Shown here one piece after another: positions 6,595-9,488 of a DNA stretch of 9,488 nt. Positions within the stretch are counted from its first letter, which is position 1, and every line of letters begins with the position of its first letter. Source of the DNA: Burkholderiales bacterium (GTDB lineage Bacteria; Pseudomonadota; Gammaproteobacteria; Burkholderiales; SG8-39); contig JADLDQ010000378.1 in assembly GCA_020846575.1 (NCBI GenBank), forward strand, positions 1 to 9,488, in the 5' to 3' direction. The notes beneath the pieces were generated by a model. That model was not told where the DNA came from and did no database searches. It saw only the letters and a program-made list of their open reading frames with translations. A program made the translations under genes and the position numbers.

Positions 6595-7005
6595 GGGACG
6601 AGAGGACGTGAAGATTACAGCACGCCCCCGTCAGACCCTTTCACGCGCAGGACGACCTCCGCATCGGACCGTACGACCCGACTGAATCGACACCCGCGAC
6701 CGGATCGAGCCCTGAAGCCTGCGCCGCCCCTGGCGCGTGCAGTCGAGGTGTCCGCATTTGCCCCGTCCCTGGATTTCGTCAAGAATGGCGCCCGGTCCTG
6801 CAGTGCCGCGCCCGCGCGATCGAGTGCGCCTGGCTGGGTGCTGCGGTTCGAAGTCCCCGGAACGAAGATCCGTACGGGCCGCCGGCCGTACGCCGGCGCC
6901 CGGCGCAGCGCGCGCCCGTAATGCATCGCCGCTGACGCGGAACTCGCGCGCGGGGCTGCCCTGCCGCTCCGCGGTTCGGGCAGTGGGCGAATTCTCATAC
7001 CGTCA
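6595..7005. other. Intergenic region between divergent MFS and aldehyde dehydrogenase genes
   Basis: About 400 bases hold no gene that I can support; the open frames crossing it give Arg/Ala/Pro-rich shadow translations. It must contain the promoters of both divergent genes, but I see no strong -10/-35 or -24/-12 pair. One bulged inverted repeat is visible around 6871-6892 (CGTACGGGCC against GGCCGTACG). No transcription-regulator gene is present. Confidence 0.4.
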
Positions 7006-7010
7006 CAGCG

Positions 7011-7017
7011 AAGGAGG
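7011..7017 (+). promoter_or_regulatory. Strong ribosome binding site of the aldehyde dehydrogenase gene
   Basis: AAGGAGG followed by an 8-base spacer and ATG at 7026 is a near-ideal Shine-Dalgarno. It decides the start over other in-frame codons and suggests efficient translation. Confidence 0.85.
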
Positions 7018-7025
7018 CGGCATCC

Positions 7026-8471
7026 ATGGCGACCGATGACTACACCGGCGTGGACCTGTTCATCGGCGGAGCCTGGGGGCCGGCGGCCTCCGGCAGCACG
7101 CTTCCCGTCGTCAACCCCGCCAGCGGCGCCCGTATCGGCTCGGTCGCGCACGCGCAACGGCCCGACCTGGATCGCGCGCTCGAGGCCGCCGACGCCGGCT
7201 TTCGAACCTGGCGCCGCACGAGCGCCTTCGAGCGCTACCGGATCATGCGCAAGGCGGCCGAGCTGCTGCGCGCTCGCGCCGATCGCGTGGCGATGCTCAT
7301 GACGCTGGAACAGGGCAAGCCGCTCGCGGAGGCGAAAGCAGAGACGCTCGTCGGCGCCGAGGTGATCGACTGGTTCGCCGAAGAGGCCAGGCGAACCTAC
7401 GGCACCGTGATCCCGGCGCGCAGCGAGGGCGTATACCAACTGGTGGTCAAGGAGCCGGTCGGCCCGGTCGCCGCGTTCACACCCTGGAACTTCCCGATCA
7501 ACCAGGTGGTGCGCAAGCTCTCAGCGGCTCTCGCCGCGGGCTGCTCCATGATCGTCAAGGCGCCCGAGGAGACGCCCGCGTCCCCCGCCGAGCTGGTTCG
7601 CGCCTTCGCCGACGCAGGCGTGCCGGCCGGTGTGGTGAATCTCGTCTTCGGGGTGCCGGCGGAGATCTCCGGCTACCTCATTCCCCACCCGGTCATCCGC
7701 AAGATCTCGTTCACCGGCTCGACGAGCGTGGGCAAACAGCTCGCGGCGCTCGCCGGGCAGCACATGAAACGGGTGACCATGGAACTGGGCGGCCACGCAC
7801 CGGTGATCGTGTTCGACGACGTCGACGTCGAGCGGGTCGCCCGGATGATGGTGAGCAGCAAGTTCCGCAACGCCGGCCAGGTGTGCGTCTCGCCCACGCG
7901 CTTCCTGGTGCAGGAAAAAGTATACGAAGACTTCGCCGAGCGGTTCGCCGCGGGCGCCAGGGGCCTAAAGGTGGGCAACGGCCTGGAGCCGGACACCCAG
8001 ATGGCGGCGCTTGCCAACCCGCGGCGCCTCTCGGCCATGGAGGAGAACGTGGAGGACGCAGGCCGGCACGGCGGGCGTATACGCGCCGGCGGCCATCGCA
8101 TCGGCAGCGAGGGCAACTTCTTCGAGCCGACGGTGATCACCGGGGTGGATGGCGAGGCGCGGGTCATGAACCAGGAGCCCTTCGGACCGATCGCGGTGAT
8201 CAATCCCTTCCGCAACTTCGAGGACGCGGTGCGGGAGGCGAACCGCCTGCCCTACGGCCTGGCGGCCTACGCCTTCACGCGCTCGGCGAAGACCGCCGCG
8301 GCCGTCGCCGCCGAGGTCGAGACCGGGATGATCAGCATCAACCACCTGGGCCTCGCCTTGCCCGAAGTGCCCTTCGGCGGCGTGAAGGAATCCGGCTACG
8401 GCAGCGAGGGCGGCGCGGAGGCGATCGAGTCCTATCTCAACTCGAAGTTCGTCTCGCAGGCAGGGCTCTGA
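7026..8471 (+). CDS. NAD(P)-dependent aldehyde dehydrogenase, succinate-semialdehyde dehydrogenase (GabD-like) type
   Basis: This cytoplasmic enzyme oxidises an aldehyde to the acid with NAD or NADP; the overall form is closest to succinate-semialdehyde dehydrogenases. Its 481 residues equal the GabD length. Visible landmarks are FTPWNFP (151-157, catalytic Asn155), IVKAPEETP (176-184, cofactor Lys178), the Rossmann loop FTGSTSVGK (229-237), MELGGHAPV (252-260, general base Glu253), NAGQVCVSPTR (282-292, nucleophile Cys287), EPFGP (384-388) and PFGGVKESGYGSEGG (449-463). Arg292 aligns with the arginine after the nucleophile in GabD. The second loop cysteine found in E. coli GabD and human SSADH is Ser289 here. 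The start is set by an AAGGAGG site. No aminotransferase or GABA gene is adjacent, so a 4-aminobutyrate pathway role is unproven; glutarate or other semialdehydes are alternatives. Family call is certain, substrate moderately so. Confidence 0.9.
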   Translation: MATDDYTGVDLFIGGAWGPAASGSTLPVVNPASGARIGSVAHAQRPDLDRALEAADAGFRTWRRTSAFERYRIMRKAAELLRARADRVAMLMTLEQGKPLAEAKAETLVGAEVIDWFAEEARRTYGTVIPARSEGVYQLVVKEPVGPVAAFTPWNFPINQVVRKLSAALAAGCSMIVKAPEETPASPAELVRAFADAGVPAGVVNLVFGVPAEISGYLIPHPVIRKISFTGSTSVGKQLAALAGQHMKRVTMELGGHAPVIVFDDVDVERVARMMVSSKFRNAGQVCVSPTRFLVQEKVYEDFAERFAAGARGLKVGNGLEPDTQMAALANPRRLSAMEENVEDAGRHGGRIRAGGHRIGSEGNFFEPTVITGVDGEARVMNQEPFGPIAVINPFRNFEDAVREANRLPYGLAAYAFTRSAKTAAAVAAEVETGMISINHLGLALPEVPFGGVKESGYGSEGGAEAIESYLNSKFVSQAGL

Positions 8472-8951
8472 CACGGGAGGCGATCCCGGAGTCGCGCGTG
8501 GCGCGCGCCGCGCGCCAGAGCCCGCTGCGCCTCATGGCTGCGGATATTCTCCTCCACGAAAGAACGGGTGAATCGATCCGGCGGCGAAGCGTGCATGAGC
8601 TGCCGGTGCGCCGGAAGCGGCGCGGTTGCGCCCGCCCCCGCCCCGCTTCGCGCACTGTTGGCGTTATGACAAATTGGCTGATGCTGGCGCGGCGCGCAGA
8701 GCGCGCGCGGGCGCCGGATCGGAGGTGAATTGGATTCGCGCGCTGCGCCGGTGGCTCAGGCGAAAGCGATCGTGAAGCCCAGGACGGGGAAGAGCGTCGA
8801 AGGCTTGACGAGCGCCGTGGGACTGTACCGCAGCCATGTGCGCAAGCACGTGGATCCCAAGGAGGTCGAGGTCTCCTGCCAGAAGACCGGCTATCGCCAG
8901 CTGCGCGTGTCTCGCCGCCCCGCGACGAGCGCCCGAGCGGGTGTGATCGAA
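8472..8951. other. Gap after the aldehyde dehydrogenase gene with a hairpin and a coding-like remnant
   Basis: No gene can be called with confidence. A GC-only hairpin, TGGCGCGC-gcc-GCGCGCCA (8499-8517), lies 28 bases after the dehydrogenase stop and may mark the transcript end, but it lacks a T-tract. From about 8730 to 8920 the + strand has coding-like base use (third positions mostly G/C, second positions about half A/T by hand count) in a frame that opens with TTG at 8730 after GGAGGTG. The product, about 60 plausible residues including VDPKEVEVSC, resembles nothing I know. The opposite strand in the wobble-matched frame reads 44 codons ending LFPVLGFTIAFA-stop at 8756. Either could be the remnant of a lost gene. 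Confidence 0.4.
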
Positions 8952-8990
8952 ACCGCCCGCACGCTGCAGACACTGCAGCGTGCGGGCGGT
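8952..8990. repeat. Perfect 18-bp inverted repeat with 3-base spacer, overlapping the start of the amidohydrolase remnant
   Basis: The arm accgcccgcacgctgcag (8952-8969) is followed by aca and its exact 18-base reverse complement (8973-8990). No T-tract follows on the + strand, and only a short TTTCGATC on the minus strand, so it is not a classic terminator. The GTG start of the amidohydrolase reading frame (8980) lies inside the right arm, so any transcript entering from upstream would bury that start in a very stable hairpin. Confidence 0.9.
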
Positions 8991-9442
8991 GGGCGCGATC
9001 GCAGCGAAGTGCGCGGGCCTGCTCGCCGCCCTCGCGCTGGCATCGCACGCGGTCGCGCAGCGCACCGATACGCTGCTTCTCAACGGACGGTTCGTCACCC
9101 TCGACCCGGCAACGCCACGCGCCGAGGCGCTCGCGGTACGCGACGGCCGGATTGTCGCGCTGGGTCGCTCGGCGCAGTTGCGCAGGCTCGCGGGCGCGGG
9201 CACCCGGGTGATCGATCTTCGCGGGCGCACGGTGATACCGGGGCTGATCGATTCGCACATCCACGCGATTCGCGCCGGGCTCACCTATTCAGTCCTCGGT
9301 TTGCGGTAATTTCGCGAGGGGCAACCGAGGAAGAAGAGTTGAAAGCATCGGCCGAATGAAGGCGATGGGGGTGGGCTGGCTCGCGCAGAATTCGTTTTCC
9401 TTTCGCGGCGAGGCGTTCATCGGCCAGCTGGGCTCACTCTGA
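8980..9442 (+). pseudogene. Broken amidohydrolase (YtcJ-like, metal-dependent) gene in three frames with a large internal deletion
   Basis: Intact relatives are exported or cytoplasmic metal-dependent hydrolases of about 550-600 residues. Here the first part (8980-9309) encodes 109 residues: a signal-type leader (LLAALALASHAVAQ), the N-terminal beta domain (DTLLLNGRFVTLDP, RDGRIVALG) and the metal-binding GLIDSHIHAIRAGLTY, with His93 and His95. It then departs from the family and stops. A second piece in another frame (about 9312-9356) reads TEEEELKASAE. A third frame (9356-9442) continues MKAMGVGWLAQNSFSFRGEAF, which resembles the later part of the same family, and then stops. The central barrel of some 200 or more residues is missing. 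The order is collinear with the family, so decay of one gene is the simplest reading. There is no Shine-Dalgarno before the GTG. The family call for fragment 1 is good; joining the later pieces is from memory of the family. Confidence 0.68.
9294..9330. repeat. 8-bp inverted repeat at the deletion junction of the amidohydrolase remnant
   Basis: CCTCGGTT (9294-9301) and AACCGAGG (9323-9330) are exact reverse complements flanking 21 bases. They lie at the point where the reading stops matching the amidohydrolase family (about 9288-9312). It may be the scar of the deletion or of a lost insertion, or chance. Confidence 0.4.
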
Positions 9443-9488
9443 GCGGCACGCCGGCCCGATCGCCTGAAGATCTGCCGACGCGCGAGCA

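Noticed and set aside
6575..6600. tRNA T-loop-like sequence GGGGTTCGAATCAC
   Set aside because: The flanking bases do not form the five-pair T stem, there is no acceptor or anticodon arm at the expected distance, and the site lies at the upstream end of the MFS reading frame. A similar GGTTCGAAGTCC at about 6845 fails for the same reason.
5257..6921. Long + strand open frame opposite the MFS gene
   Set aside because: The translation is Arg/His/Gln/Gly-rich low-complexity sequence typical of an antisense shadow, while the minus strand encodes a clear multi-helix transporter.
8952..8990. Rho-independent terminator for the aldehyde dehydrogenase gene
   Set aside because: The stem is long but no T-tract follows on the + strand, and it lies about 480 bases after the stop codon with other sequence between.

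Overview
The window is GC-rich (high GC at third codon positions). It carries gene types that together suggest an environmental betaproteobacterium or a close gammaproteobacterial relative: an SsuC/TauC-type permease, a PEP-CTERM surface protein behind a putative sigma-54 promoter, and a PQQ-dependent-type sugar dehydrogenase homologue with W-rich C-terminal repeats. The taxonomic placement is inference; no rRNA or other marker gene is present.

Layout. 4-804 (+) is an ABC permease, probably the last gene of an importer operon that begins outside the window; a strong 13-bp hairpin follows it. 1037-1549 (+) is a small exported DUF151/BFN-domain protein. It converges on 1661-3481 (-), a secreted glucose/sorbosone-dehydrogenase-like beta-propeller with a duplicated C-terminal module. 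Upstream of that on the same strand, 3643-4596 (-) encodes a PEP-CTERM protein with a clear Rho-independent terminator (3549-3577), a good GTG/Shine-Dalgarno start and a sigma-54-like promoter at about 4731-4751. The 4597-5370 gap is richer in A+T and holds eight head-to-tail copies of a 16-bp unit (4983-5110). 5371-6516 (-) is an MFS transporter. 7026-8471 (+) is a succinate-semialdehyde-type aldehyde dehydrogenase with an excellent ribosome binding site; a 0.4-0.5 kb gap separates it from the divergent MFS gene. The right end (8472-9488) is degraded: a coding-like but unrecognised stretch, a perfect 18-bp inverted repeat, and the broken remains of a periplasmic amidohydrolase in three reading frames.

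The genes do not form one pathway. The PEP-CTERM protein, the secreted dehydrogenase and the exported DUF151 protein all act outside the cytoplasm. The MFS and aldehyde dehydrogenase genes are divergent and may or may not be related. I see no clear undescribed multi-gene system. The best leads are the PEP-CTERM control region with its 16-bp array, the duplicated module on the dehydrogenase, and the amidohydrolase remnant with its start inside a long hairpin.
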